A DNA stretch of 64,000 nt from Polynucleobacter sp. JS-JIR-II-b4. GTDB lineage: Bacteria; Pseudomonadota; Gammaproteobacteria; Burkholderiales; Burkholderiaceae. This document shows, piece by piece, positions 30,776-37,930 of the stretch. The notes beneath the pieces are model-generated. The model did not search any database, was not told the DNA's origin, and saw only the letters and a program-made list of their open reading frames with translations. The first letter of the stretch is position 1. Each line of letters opens with the position of its first letter. The translations under genes were made by a program, and so were the position numbers. The DNA lies in contig NZ_CP061306.1 in NCBI RefSeq assembly GCF_018687815.1, positions 806,001 through 870,000 on the forward strand. Reading direction: 5' to 3'.

Positions 30776-31084
30776 TTAAGCTTTCTTAGCGTAAGCAGAG
30801 CACCAGCCCTTACCGGCAACTTGCTTTCCTGCAAACAATGAACAACCACCAGCAGCAGCGCCAACCTTACCTTGAAACAATGCACAGTTATCGCACTCTT
30901 GGCCAGCAGCGTATTTTGCATACTTGGCTTTATCAACTGTAGCTGCGTTTGCTTTGTAACCTAATGCAGCAGCCTGTGGATCAGTTTCAGCAACCATAGC
31001 TTGAGCTTGAACTTTATTGTTCAAAACTAATGTACAAGCACCAGCAGCTGACAAAATCATAAATTGACGACGACTATTTTTCAT
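30776..31084 (-). CDS. High-potential iron-sulfur protein (HiPIP)
   Basis: This 102-residue periplasmic electron carrier has a Tat-type leader (NSRRQFMILSAAGAC). The four 4Fe-4S cysteines are C64, C67, C81 and C95 in ECDNCALF, GGCSLF and GWCSAY, the HiPIP spacing. Tat export fits cofactor insertion in the cytoplasm. HiPIPs shuttle electrons between periplasmic donors and terminal oxidases or photosystems; beside sox genes, accepting electrons from thiosulfate oxidation is a reasonable inference. It is divergent from the exported rhodanese across 181 bases. Confidence 0.93.
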   Translation of the reverse strand: MKNSRRQFMILSAAGACTLVLNNKVQAQAMVAETDPQAAALGYKANAATVDKAKYAKYAAGQECDNCALFQGKVGAAAGGCSLFAGKQVAGKGWCSAYAKKA

Positions 31085-31265
31085 ATGAACTCCAGTTTTA
31101 GATAAATAAGAGGGTAAAAAAACTAACTATATGGCATGTTAAAGAGGATGACACTACTATCAATAGGGGTTTCTCAGTATTAAGTTTAGTCATGATTGGG
31201 CACACAATATGCATAAAAGCATTTAAAACGGCATTCCAATTAAAAAATAATACAAAGAGGGTTTT

Positions 31266-31850
31266 ATGAAAAAGTTTCTTTCTCTTGGTCTGATATTGTT
31301 TTCAGGCATTTCAGCAGCGCAATCTGGCGTATCAGCCAGCCCTGAATTGCTGCAAATTATTGATAAATCCACTAATTTTGTGGTCAAAACATCCAAAGGG
31401 TCAATTGAAATTACCCGTGTGATGACGCCTTGCGCCAAAAATAAAGGGTGGTTGCAACCATTAATTCCTATTAAAGGCGTGGTTCCCGTTGATGAAATCG
31501 ATGTATTAAATGCATTAAACGATAAAGATTCAGTGGTAGTCGATATGCGCGTAGTTGATGATCGCGTTAAAGGAACAATCCCCGGCTCTATTGGCATTCC
31601 ATATACTGAAGTGGCAATGCGCATGGATGAGTTGGGTTGCAAAAAGCCTGCTGCCGGATCAACTAAATGGGATTGCTCAAAGGCGAAGAAAGTCTATGCT
31701 TTTTGCAATGGTCCTGTTTGTCCGCAAAGTCCAATGGCGATGGCTGCCATGACTCGTGATGGTTTCCCTGCTACGAAAATCTATTACTATCGTGGTGGCA
31801 TGCTTGACTGGGATGCGCTTGGATTGACTACTATAAAGGGTGAGCTTTAA
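31266..31850 (+). CDS. Exported single-domain rhodanese-like protein
   Basis: This 194-residue protein has a Sec signal peptide (cleavage near ISAAQS) and a rhodanese-like domain at about residues 80-190. VVDMRVVDDRVKGTIPGSIGIPY is the entry motif (key DMR and IPGS), and the active-site loop is YAFCNGPVCPQSPMA with Cys near residue 145. A second loop Cys five residues on is unusual. It may carry sulfane sulfur in the periplasm. ATG 31266 is preceded by AAAGAGGGTTTT. A terminator follows at 31877. Confidence 0.88.
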   Translation: MKKFLSLGLILFSGISAAQSGVSASPELLQIIDKSTNFVVKTSKGSIEITRVMTPCAKNKGWLQPLIPIKGVVPVDEIDVLNALNDKDSVVVDMRVVDDRVKGTIPGSIGIPYTEVAMRMDELGCKKPAAGSTKWDCSKAKKVYAFCNGPVCPQSPMAMAAMTRDGFPATKIYYYRGGMLDWDALGLTTIKGEL

Positions 31851-31876
31851 AACTTTTGCTCACCTTATTATTTAAT

Positions 31877-31900
31877 AAAAGGGAGCCTAGGCTCCCTTTT
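31877..31900 (+). terminator. Intrinsic terminator after the exported rhodanese gene
   Basis: AAAAGGGAGCC and GGCTCCCTTTT pair perfectly around a TA centre, so the real loop uses some of the inner pairs. It ends in a short T-run and lies 27 bases after the stop. Confidence 0.85.
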
Positions 31901-31980
31901 CCATATTGCACTTAATAAAGTTGCAATTATTTTTATTGCATTGTTGAATTCACCCCGGTGTAAGTCTTTATTTTGTAAGC

Positions 31981-31994
31981 ATGATCCATATCAA
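31981..31994. promoter_or_regulatory. FNR-type box with one mismatch
   Basis: ATGAT-CCAT-ATCAA differs from TTGAT-N4-ATCAA only at the first base. Together with the perfect box at 32006 it forms a 16-bp inverted repeat with a 5-base loop (31982-31997 and 32003-32018). The box centres are 25 bases apart. Confidence 0.65.
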
Positions 31995-32005
31995 ATCATT
32001 GGGAT

Positions 32006-32019
32006 TTGATATGGATCAA
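32006..32019. promoter_or_regulatory. Perfect FNR-type box
   Basis: TTGAT-ATGG-ATCAA matches the FNR consensus exactly. Its centre lies about 71 bases before the start inferred from the promoter at 32048-32077, a position used by class I FNR/CRP activators. Confidence 0.75.
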
Positions 32020-32047
32020 TCAATTGATGTGTATTCACTCCGAAATC

Positions 32048-32077
32048 TTGACTTACCATAAGCGCGGTCAATAAAAT
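32048..32077 (+). promoter_or_regulatory. Putative sigma70-like promoter
   Basis: TTGACT (32048-32053) and TAAAAT (32072-32077) are separated by 18 bases. Transcription would begin near 32084 and run toward the DUF2892 gene 470 bases away. Confidence 0.5.
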
Positions 32078-32557
32078 ACAATTAAATATATTATTAAAAA
32101 ATGACAAAATAATAATTGTCATTAGGATGGCTTATTTGGTGGACTATAGATCAAATAGGCTGTAAATTGCATCGTTATTAAGGTCCTCTATTGGTTCGTG
32201 TTGCACTAATTTTGAAATGTGGTTAACGGTACTGCTAATCTCAACATAAACTTAAAAAGAGTGCAGGCGTCTACAGATGATGTCTGCCAAATAATGAAGG
32301 CTCTCTCTAGCCGAGGTCGAATGATGTTGTCGTGTCAAATTGGACGGGGAGAGAAATGTGTGGGTGAATTGGAAGGATACTCTTAGCTATTCATTAGCCT
32401 ACCTGATCGCAGCAATTAGCCGTGTTACGCAATGAGGATTTAGTAAAGACTAGGAGAGAGAGGTAATTTTATTACTCGCTATCCAGTTATGCTGTCCTCC
32501 CTGTTATGAGGATGTTAAATCAGAATTACTGTAGTGAATAACCAAAGGGGGTTTTAT

Positions 32558-32773
32558 ATGAAATGTAATGTTGGCGGTATTGATCGTATGCTACGCATGG
32601 TTGTAGGTTTGGTTCTAATCGGACTTGCCCTTACTGGAACGTTGGGCATATGGGGATGGATTGGAATTGTTCCTTTGGCTACCGGATTGTTTAGATTTTG
32701 TCCAGCGTATCCGTTGCTGGGAATTAATACTCGTGGCACCGGTTCTTGTGATGGCGGCGGTGGCTGTAAGTAG
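32558..32773 (+). CDS. DUF2892 (YgaP-like) small membrane protein
   Basis: This 71-residue protein carries the DUF2892 start KCNVGGIDRMLRMVVGLVLI, two hydrophobic helices and FRFCPAYPLLGINT. The domain is also found fused to the rhodanese of YgaP, where it anchors the enzyme in the inner membrane. The tail GSCDGGGGCK holds two extra cysteines. ATG 32558 follows AAAGGGGGTTTTAT, a strong ribosome site. It may bind or relay sulfane sulfur; that is inference from family and setting. Confidence 0.88.
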   Translation: MKCNVGGIDRMLRMVVGLVLIGLALTGTLGIWGWIGIVPLATGLFRFCPAYPLLGINTRGTGSCDGGGGCK

Positions 32774-32789
32774 TTTAAAAGATGGTAAT

Positions 32790-32816
32790 TAGCGGCCCAT
32801 AAAAGGGCCGCTTTTT
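32790..32816 (+). terminator. Intrinsic terminator after the DUF2892 gene
   Basis: GCGGCCC (32792-32798) and GGGCCGC (32805-32811) form a GC-rich stem followed by TTTTT. Confidence 0.92.
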
Positions 32817-32960
32817 AATTTTTTGTGAAGTTTTTTTCTCGCCTGCTATGCAGGGTATTGGCACGCATAATTTATTCTCATCGTGTATTTAGGATCAGCC
32901 CCAACAATGAGAAGGTTATGTAAAAGTAGATTGCCCTAGAAGAATTGCAGTATCTGGAAT

Positions 32961-34070
32961 TTAATGCTCTATAAATCTTCGTGGATCATTAATGGGACGT
33001 AAAGGCATGATGTGAATTTGTTTTCCATCTAATTCAACATGCATCCTACTGCCAACCGCCATATTTAATCTCTTAATTTCAGCTGTAGAGGCTTCCCATT
33101 CAATCCGGTGCTCACTGTTTTCTACTCGCAACTGTATAACTGCGATCTGTCCAAGGCTGCTCATTTTTTCAATGGATGCAGGCACACTTATTGATGAGGA
33201 TATGTCATGTACGCTCAAGCCACTCTGAGGAATAACCCATGCCACTTGGGCATCCGGCGGAATTTTTCCTTTATCAGCAACATCAAAGCTTCGTTCACAT
33301 CCATCCCAAGTAAGCTTGCCTGCATTAAATCTTCCTTGAAACATATTACTAATTCCAACTAGCTCTGCTACACGAGAGTTTCTTGGTCTTTGGAAAAGTG
33401 TCTGGGGGACGGCTGTTTGGAGGCTAACCCCTTCATCGATCACTGTGATCCTGTCAGCCAGTAAATCTGCTTCACGTAAATCGTGCGTGACCAATACGAT
33501 GGGGATATTCAAATCTTTGCGTAAGTCGGCAAGGGTTTTGTACAGACTTTTACGTGTTGGAGCATCGATTGCGGAAAAGGGTTCATCGAGTAATAAAATT
33601 TTGGGCTGTCTCGCTAAGGCACGAGCTAATGCAACGCGTTGCTGTTGACCGCCGGAAAGTTGATCTGGCATTCGATCTGCAAGATCGGCAATACCCATCT
33701 TAACCAACCATTCCTTAGCTATCCATATTCTTTTTCTTGAATTGGGCTCAGAATTTTGTAATGGAATGCTGACATTCTCGGCTGCCGTAAGATGCGGAAA
33801 TAGGGCGTATTGTTGAAATAAAAAACCACAAGAGCGCCGTGCAGGGGTTAGATTCTTGCTTATGCCATTTAGTTCATTGGCTTCAAACCAAACCTCATTG
33901 CCACATATAATTCGGCCAGTCTTGGCTTGGCTTAGGCCTGCAATAGCTCGAAGTGTGCTTGTTTTGCCGCTCCCAGATGGGCCAACCAGCGCGTGTAGTT
34001 CTCCTGCCGCACATTCAAGACTAATTTGCAGAGGGTTGGGGAGGGTTTGAGCAATCTTTAGCTTAAGCAT
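32961..34070 (-). CDS. modC: Molybdate ABC transporter ATP-binding protein
   Basis: This 369-residue ATPase has Walker A GPSGSGKTSTLRAIAG, signature LSGGQQQRVALARALA, Walker B ILLLDEPFSAID and switch LVTHDLREADLL. About 130 C-terminal residues follow, consistent with the MOP/TOBE regulatory domain of ModC (IQLRVENSEHRIEWEAS). It energises molybdate import through ModB. The start overlaps the modB stop by one base. Molybdate is needed here for the molybdopterin subunit SoxC. Confidence 0.9.
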   Translation of the reverse strand: MLKLKIAQTLPNPLQISLECAAGELHALVGPSGSGKTSTLRAIAGLSQAKTGRIICGNEVWFEANELNGISKNLTPARRSCGFLFQQYALFPHLTAAENVSIPLQNSEPNSRKRIWIAKEWLVKMGIADLADRMPDQLSGGQQQRVALARALARQPKILLLDEPFSAIDAPTRKSLYKTLADLRKDLNIPIVLVTHDLREADLLADRITVIDEGVSLQTAVPQTLFQRPRNSRVAELVGISNMFQGRFNAGKLTWDGCERSFDVADKGKIPPDAQVAWVIPQSGLSVHDISSSISVPASIEKMSSLGQIAVIQLRVENSEHRIEWEASTAEIKRLNMAVGSRMHVELDGKQIHIMPLRPINDPRRFIEH

Positions 34071-34723
34071 TAAGTTCTCAATCTGCGCGGGTAACGCGAG
34101 CTTTTACCAAAGACCCCATAGGAGAGGGTAATTGAAATCAGTGATACTCCCAAAAGAAGTAGGGCCAAAACGCCTGCCCCAGAAGAATCAAAATTTTGCA
34201 CCTTGTCATAAATGGCGATTGAAACCGTCTTGGTTTCTCCGGGAATGGCTCCACCAACCATCAGCACCACTCCAAATTCACCTAGGGTATGTGCAAAGGT
34301 CAGCACAGTGGCGCTTATGATGCCCCGCCAGGCAAGTGGTAGCTCGATTAAGCGAAAGATTTGCCAATTTGAAAGTCCGCTAACCTGTGCTGCTTCTCGT
34401 ATATCGGGGTTAATGGATTCAAATGCCCTCTGGATTGGTTGAATGGCAAATGGTAGGTTTGCGATGAGTGATGCAATCAGAATGCCCGCAAAGGAAAAGA
34501 CCAAAGGAATCCCAAATAAGGTCTTGCCGCTTAATCCAGTTAAGAGGTAAAAACCCAAAACTGTAGGGGGGAGAACTAAGGGTAGTGCCAGTACAGCTTC
34601 GATCCACGGTTTGCATTTGTGGAGCTTGAAAAGTGAGTAGGACACCCAAATCCCAAAAGGAATGATGAGAACCACGGTCCAAAGGGCGAGCTTAATTGAG
34701 AGAAAAATTGCATCTGCATCCAT
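34070..34723 (-). CDS. modB: Molybdate ABC transporter permease
   Basis: This 217-residue permease has five to six membrane helices. It has the ModB motifs ALPLVLPPTVLGFYLL, the EAA-like loop EAAQVSGLSNWQIFRLIELP and GEFGVVLMVGGAIPGETKT. It is the first gene of the modBC pair. No modA (binding protein) lies next to it; the adjacent gene upstream is a divergent ArsR-type regulator. The binding protein is presumably elsewhere. Confidence 0.92.
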   Translation of the reverse strand: MDADAIFLSIKLALWTVVLIIPFGIWVSYSLFKLHKCKPWIEAVLALPLVLPPTVLGFYLLTGLSGKTLFGIPLVFSFAGILIASLIANLPFAIQPIQRAFESINPDIREAAQVSGLSNWQIFRLIELPLAWRGIISATVLTFAHTLGEFGVVLMVGGAIPGETKTVSIAIYDKVQNFDSSGAGVLALLLLGVSLISITLSYGVFGKSSRYPRRLRT

Positions 34724-34764
34724 CGTTTAATTGTATTGCTTATTTAAGCATGGATTCCTGTAAG

Positions 34765-34776
34765 ATTGAATTCAAT
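34765..34776. promoter_or_regulatory. Palindrome between modB and the ArsR gene
   Basis: ATTGAATTCAAT is a perfect 12-bp palindrome in the divergent gap. It could be the operator of the BigR/SqrR-like repressor; support is symmetry and position only. Confidence 0.4.
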
Positions 34777-34841
34777 TTAACGGGAATGTATGGCTAAGCT
34801 AAGGACATATATTTGAAACCATTACTACTATTAAGCTTCCT

Positions 34842-35165
34842 ATGGCCAAAAAAACAAATTTAAGTGCCCTTAAGGCGGTGCAGAAGTCCGCTCTACAGGC
34901 TACTAAATTAATGAAAGTTCTAGCAAACCAGAAGCGTCTTTTATTGTTATGCGAAATTGCTCAGGGTGAAAAATGTGTGAGTGACTTAGAGTTGAGCACC
35001 GGAATAAAGCAGCCAACTCTTTCGCAGCAGCTAACCGTCTTGCGTGAAAATAAGATCGTTCAAACACGCCGCGAAGGAAAGCAAATTCACTATACCGTTA
35101 AAAGCCAAGCAGCATTAGCAATAATGGAGGTGTTATATGCACAGTTTTGTAAAAAAGCGACTTAG
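34842..35165 (+). CDS. ArsR-family repressor, BigR/SqrR/YgaV-like (persulfide-sensor type)
   Basis: This 107-residue winged-helix protein has VLANQKRLLLLCEIAQGEKC, the DNA-reading helix IKQPTLSQQLTVL and the wing TRREGKQIHYTV. Cys37 and Cys103 are 66 residues apart, the same spacing as the persulfide-sensing Cys41 and Cys107 of SqrR; a third cysteine is C45. In the family, a tetrasulfide or disulfide between the two cysteines releases DNA in response to sulfane sulfur. It precedes a rhodanese gene by 7 bases, a classic BigR-operon pairing. Confidence 0.85.
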   Translation: MAKKTNLSALKAVQKSALQATKLMKVLANQKRLLLLCEIAQGEKCVSDLELSTGIKQPTLSQQLTVLRENKIVQTRREGKQIHYTVKSQAALAIMEVLYAQFCKKAT

Positions 35166-35172
35166 AACTTAG

Positions 35173-35505
35173 ATGATGAATATTTTCTCCGCCCTCAAGA
35201 GGGTATTAACCCCGAGCCCACCTGAGTCGATTCCTGAGGGGGCGGTATTCATTGACGTGAGATCACCGATGGAGTTTTCCGGGGGAAGCATTCCTGGTGC
35301 TATCAATATTCCGGTGAATCAAATTCAACTCATTGCGGCTCACAAACCTGCTATTCATAAGCAAAAACCTATTGTTGTATTTTGCGCTTCCGGAATGCGC
35401 TCGGGTGTTGCAAGGCGTCAATTAATCTCGATGGGTTATGAGATCGTAATCAACGGTGGCGGTGTATCTCAACTTGCGATGCGTTTGGCGCAACCGCGCT
35501 CCTAA
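35173..35505 (+). CDS. Cytoplasmic rhodanese-domain protein
   Basis: This 110-residue single rhodanese domain has FIDVRSPMEFSGGSIPGAIN and the active loop VVFCASGMRSGVARRQL with catalytic Cys near residue 75. No signal peptide is present, although the N-terminus has a short amphipathic stretch. It probably transfers sulfane sulfur and is cotranscribed with the BigR/SqrR-like gene upstream. Confidence 0.9.
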   Translation: MMNIFSALKRVLTPSPPESIPEGAVFIDVRSPMEFSGGSIPGAINIPVNQIQLIAAHKPAIHKQKPIVVFCASGMRSGVARRQLISMGYEIVINGGGVSQLAMRLAQPRS

Positions 35506-35699
35506 ATACTGCACCGTACTATAGTCAACTAGTTACTAAAAAGTAAATCTGACTCGCGACATTCGTTTTTTGGCTCTTGATTGGCGCTAATTCAATAGAA
35601 CCTAGCGTTTCTCCTAACTAGCATTGTACCTATTGTGCGTTCATTATCACTTTATACATAATATTTATATTGATAAAATCAGATACGATTGGAGCGGGG

Positions 35700-36605
35700 A
35701 TGAACTTAGCACTCAAGATGGTTTTAGCATTCATTTTTATAGCGCTATCTACATTTGCGCGTGCGGATGCAGAGATTTTGCGACCTTTTATTCTGGCCTC
35801 AAAAGTAGTTGGCGGTTTAGACGGCGTAACGGAAACCACTAGGACAGCTTTAGTGAGCAATGGATTTGAGGTTGTTGGGACTTACAGACCCTATAGCAAT
35901 GCCGTGATCTTGATTGTTACTAATGAAGAATTGAAGAAAAATGCAGCTAGTTCAGAGTATGGTGGCTTTGGAGCTGCGCAGAGAGTTGCTTTAACAAAGG
36001 TTGGTAATGAAGTTCAGGTCAGCTTTACCAATCCCGTATACATGGCAAACGCCTATCGCATGAAAGATCAGCAAGAGGGGGTTAAGGCTAAATTAGTTGC
36101 GGCGCTTGGCAATGTGGAAAGTTTTGGAGCAAAGGGTATGACAGCTGAGGATGCTCGCTCTTACCACTACATGATTGGCATGGAGTACTTCACAGACCCC
36201 AGCATATTAGCAACCTATAAAACACATGAAGAGGCGGTAGCAGCAGTAGAGTCAGGTTTATCGCAAGGTAAGTTTGGAGTAAAGCAGGTTTTTCGTGTTG
36301 ACGTTCCTGGATCAAATGAAACATTGTTTGGTGTTGCATTAAAGGGTGGCAGCGACTCAAAAGCGCAAGACGATAAGTTCATTATGAGTGAGATTGATTT
36401 TAGAGATTTGAAATCTACCGCTCATCTTCCGTATGAAATATTGGTCTCAAAAAGTACTGTTTTAGCCCTTTATGCTCGTTTTCGTATTGCAATTAATTTT
36501 CCAGATTTAGCAATGATGGGATCGCATAGCTTTGTCAATATCATGAGTACCCCCGAAGCGATTCGAAAAGCTTTAAAGGCCACTGTAACTGGCGCACCAG
36601 AGTAA
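35700..36605 (+). CDS. Exported protein of unknown function (possible DUF302 duplication)
   Basis: This 301-residue protein has a Sec signal peptide (cleavage near FARADA). The mature part may contain two related halves: a first with KVVGGLDGVTETTRTALVSNGFEVV-like beta-alpha-beta layout and VSFTNPVYMANAYRM, and a second with TYKTHEEAVAAVESGL and LPYEILVSKSTVLALYARF. The layout recalls DUF302 domains, but I am not certain. ATG 35700 has GGAG six bases upstream; an upstream ATG at 35670 is rejected. It sits between the ArsR-rhodanese pair and the YeeE pair. Confidence 0.7.
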   Translation: MNLALKMVLAFIFIALSTFARADAEILRPFILASKVVGGLDGVTETTRTALVSNGFEVVGTYRPYSNAVILIVTNEELKKNAASSEYGGFGAAQRVALTKVGNEVQVSFTNPVYMANAYRMKDQQEGVKAKLVAALGNVESFGAKGMTAEDARSYHYMIGMEYFTDPSILATYKTHEEAVAAVESGLSQGKFGVKQVFRVDVPGSNETLFGVALKGGSDSKAQDDKFIMSEIDFRDLKSTAHLPYEILVSKSTVLALYARFRIAINFPDLAMMGSHSFVNIMSTPEAIRKALKATVTGAPE

Positions 36606-36752
36606 TGGCGGCTGTTGCAATGCATCATTGTGCTTAAAATTTTTGCTGAGAAGTTAATCTAAACTCCTGGGCGACTAGGGAAACTCAGTAGAAAACATTA
36701 TTGTTTTTTATAGAATGTTATGTTGGAATAAGGTATTCGTAATTTAATCAAA

Positions 36753-37295
36753 ATGAAGAGCAAAAACGTGAGTAAAAATTCTCAAGAGAATCAAGTAAAG
36801 CCTTACTGGAATCCTCTGGTAGCGGGTTTATTGTTAGGCGTTGTTCTTTTATTGACTTTTGTCATTACCGGTCATGGATTGGGTGCGACCGGCTTCACTA
36901 CTCGATTAACCGCTTGGTTGGGGGTACATGTCGCCCCGCAAGCCACTCTAGCTAACGACTATCTAGGCCCCTTGGCCGAGGAATCTAGTCCACTCAGCTC
37001 CTGGATTAGCTGGCAATTCTTGGGGGTTGCTCTAGGTGCTTTGCTTTCAGCATTTTTGGCCCATCGCCTTAAAATTCAATTGGATGGTAAGCGCTTTTTA
37101 GGTGGCGCTAGTCGCCCATTTACCGCTTTAGGTGGCGGCATCTTAGCTGGCTTTGGCGCACGAGTTTCAGCCGGCTGCACTAGTGGATTGGGTTTATCGG
37201 GAGCCGCTACTCTGAGTTTAGCTGGCTTTGTATTTTTAGTGACCTTCTTTGCCGTTGGTCTAATTGCAAATCGCTTTATGAAGGAGTCGCACTAA
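36753..37295 (+). CDS. YeeE/YedE family transporter, first half
   Basis: This 180-residue protein has about five membrane helices. It has the family motif LGGGILAGFGARVSAGCTSGLGLSG, whose GCTSG cysteine is one of those that pass sulfur in the thiosulfate importer TsuA/YeeE. The protein is about half the length of TsuA. The second half is the next gene, which overlaps it by one base (TAATG). Together they should form a split inner-membrane importer of thiosulfate or related sulfur species. Confidence 0.88.
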   Translation: MKSKNVSKNSQENQVKPYWNPLVAGLLLGVVLLLTFVITGHGLGATGFTTRLTAWLGVHVAPQATLANDYLGPLAEESSPLSSWISWQFLGVALGALLSAFLAHRLKIQLDGKRFLGGASRPFTALGGGILAGFGARVSAGCTSGLGLSGAATLSLAGFVFLVTFFAVGLIANRFMKESH

Positions 37296-37888
37296 TGAGT
37301 GAAATTATTTCAGGCCTATTATTAGGCGGTGCTTTTGGTTTTGTCTTGGAGCGCGCCGGTTTTGGCAGTCCATGCAAATTGACTGCTCAATTTCGATTGA
37401 CAGATTGGTCGGTATTTAAGGTGATGTTTACTGCAATCGTATTTACCGCAGTTGGCCTCATGATTTTGGAAAAAATGGGTATCGTTGCGTCACAAGAGCT
37501 TTTTGTGCCGCCGGCATTTTTAGGTGCGGCGGCTCTTGGCGGCGCGTTGGTTGGTGCTGGGTTTGCTATCGGCGGCTACTGTCCAGGCACTTCTTTGGTC
37601 GGATTTGTATCGGGTCGTTTAGATGCGGCAATCTTTCTAATTGGTTTAGTAATTGGTACCGTGGCTTTTTCCATGCTATTTGGAAGTATTGAGTTTCTGA
37701 CCTCGGCTGGTGAGTATGTGCAGGCGAGCACTTTACCTGAGGCCCTTAATTCTTCTGATGTTTTGATTAATGCTTGCATGATTGGCGCAGCGATTGGCGT
37801 ATTTGTATTGGGCTCCTGGATGGAAAAGAAGGCGGGCGGCCCAATTCAAGCGGTTGATGCAATGAATGGCTGCGAGATTCGCAAGTAA
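37295..37888 (+). CDS. YeeE/YedE (DUF6691-type) transporter, second half
   Basis: This 197-residue membrane protein has GGAFGFVLERAGFGSPCKL at the start and GAGFAIGGYCPGTSLVGFVSG in the middle, each with a conserved cysteine of the YeeE/YedE fold. It begins on the last base of its partner. A 22-bp AT-rich inverted repeat and a periplasmic rhodanese gene follow, which fits uptake and relay of sulfane sulfur. Confidence 0.88.
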   Translation: MSEIISGLLLGGAFGFVLERAGFGSPCKLTAQFRLTDWSVFKVMFTAIVFTAVGLMILEKMGIVASQELFVPPAFLGAAALGGALVGAGFAIGGYCPGTSLVGFVSGRLDAAIFLIGLVIGTVAFSMLFGSIEFLTSAGEYVQASTLPEALNSSDVLINACMIGAAIGVFVLGSWMEKKAGGPIQAVDAMNGCEIRK

Positions 37889-37892
37889 TTTT

Positions 37893-37914
37893 ATAAATAT
37901 TTTTAAATATTTAT
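37893..37914. repeat. AT-rich inverted repeat before the two-domain rhodanese gene
   Basis: ATAAATATTT and AAATATTTAT pair perfectly around TT. It has the same total length (22 bp) and AT-rich character as the palindrome at 40425. It may be an ArsR-type operator or only an intercistronic element. Confidence 0.4.
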
Positions 37915-37930
37915 TATGCAAAGGCAGAAA

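Larger units (their letters stand above)
31901..32557. other. Long gene-free stretch with promoter and possible structured leader
   Basis: No reading frame over 60 codons is present on either strand. From left to right it holds the double FNR-type box (31981-32019), a sigma70-like promoter (32048-32077) and an inverted repeat ATGACAA/TTGTCAT (32101-32122). After these come about 430 bases with several potential RNA hairpins, for example GCAGGCGTC with GATGTCTGC through two G-U pairs near 32264-32290. It ends at the strong ribosome site of the DUF2892 gene. A long 5' leader or a small RNA is possible; I recognise no known RNA family or riboswitch. Confidence 0.55.

Noticed and set aside
35668..35684. 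Possible FNR-type box upstream of the exported protein at 35700 (TTGATAAAATCAG)
   Set aside because: The half-sites are separated by three bases instead of four, and the right half is ATCAG; this does not fit the motif.
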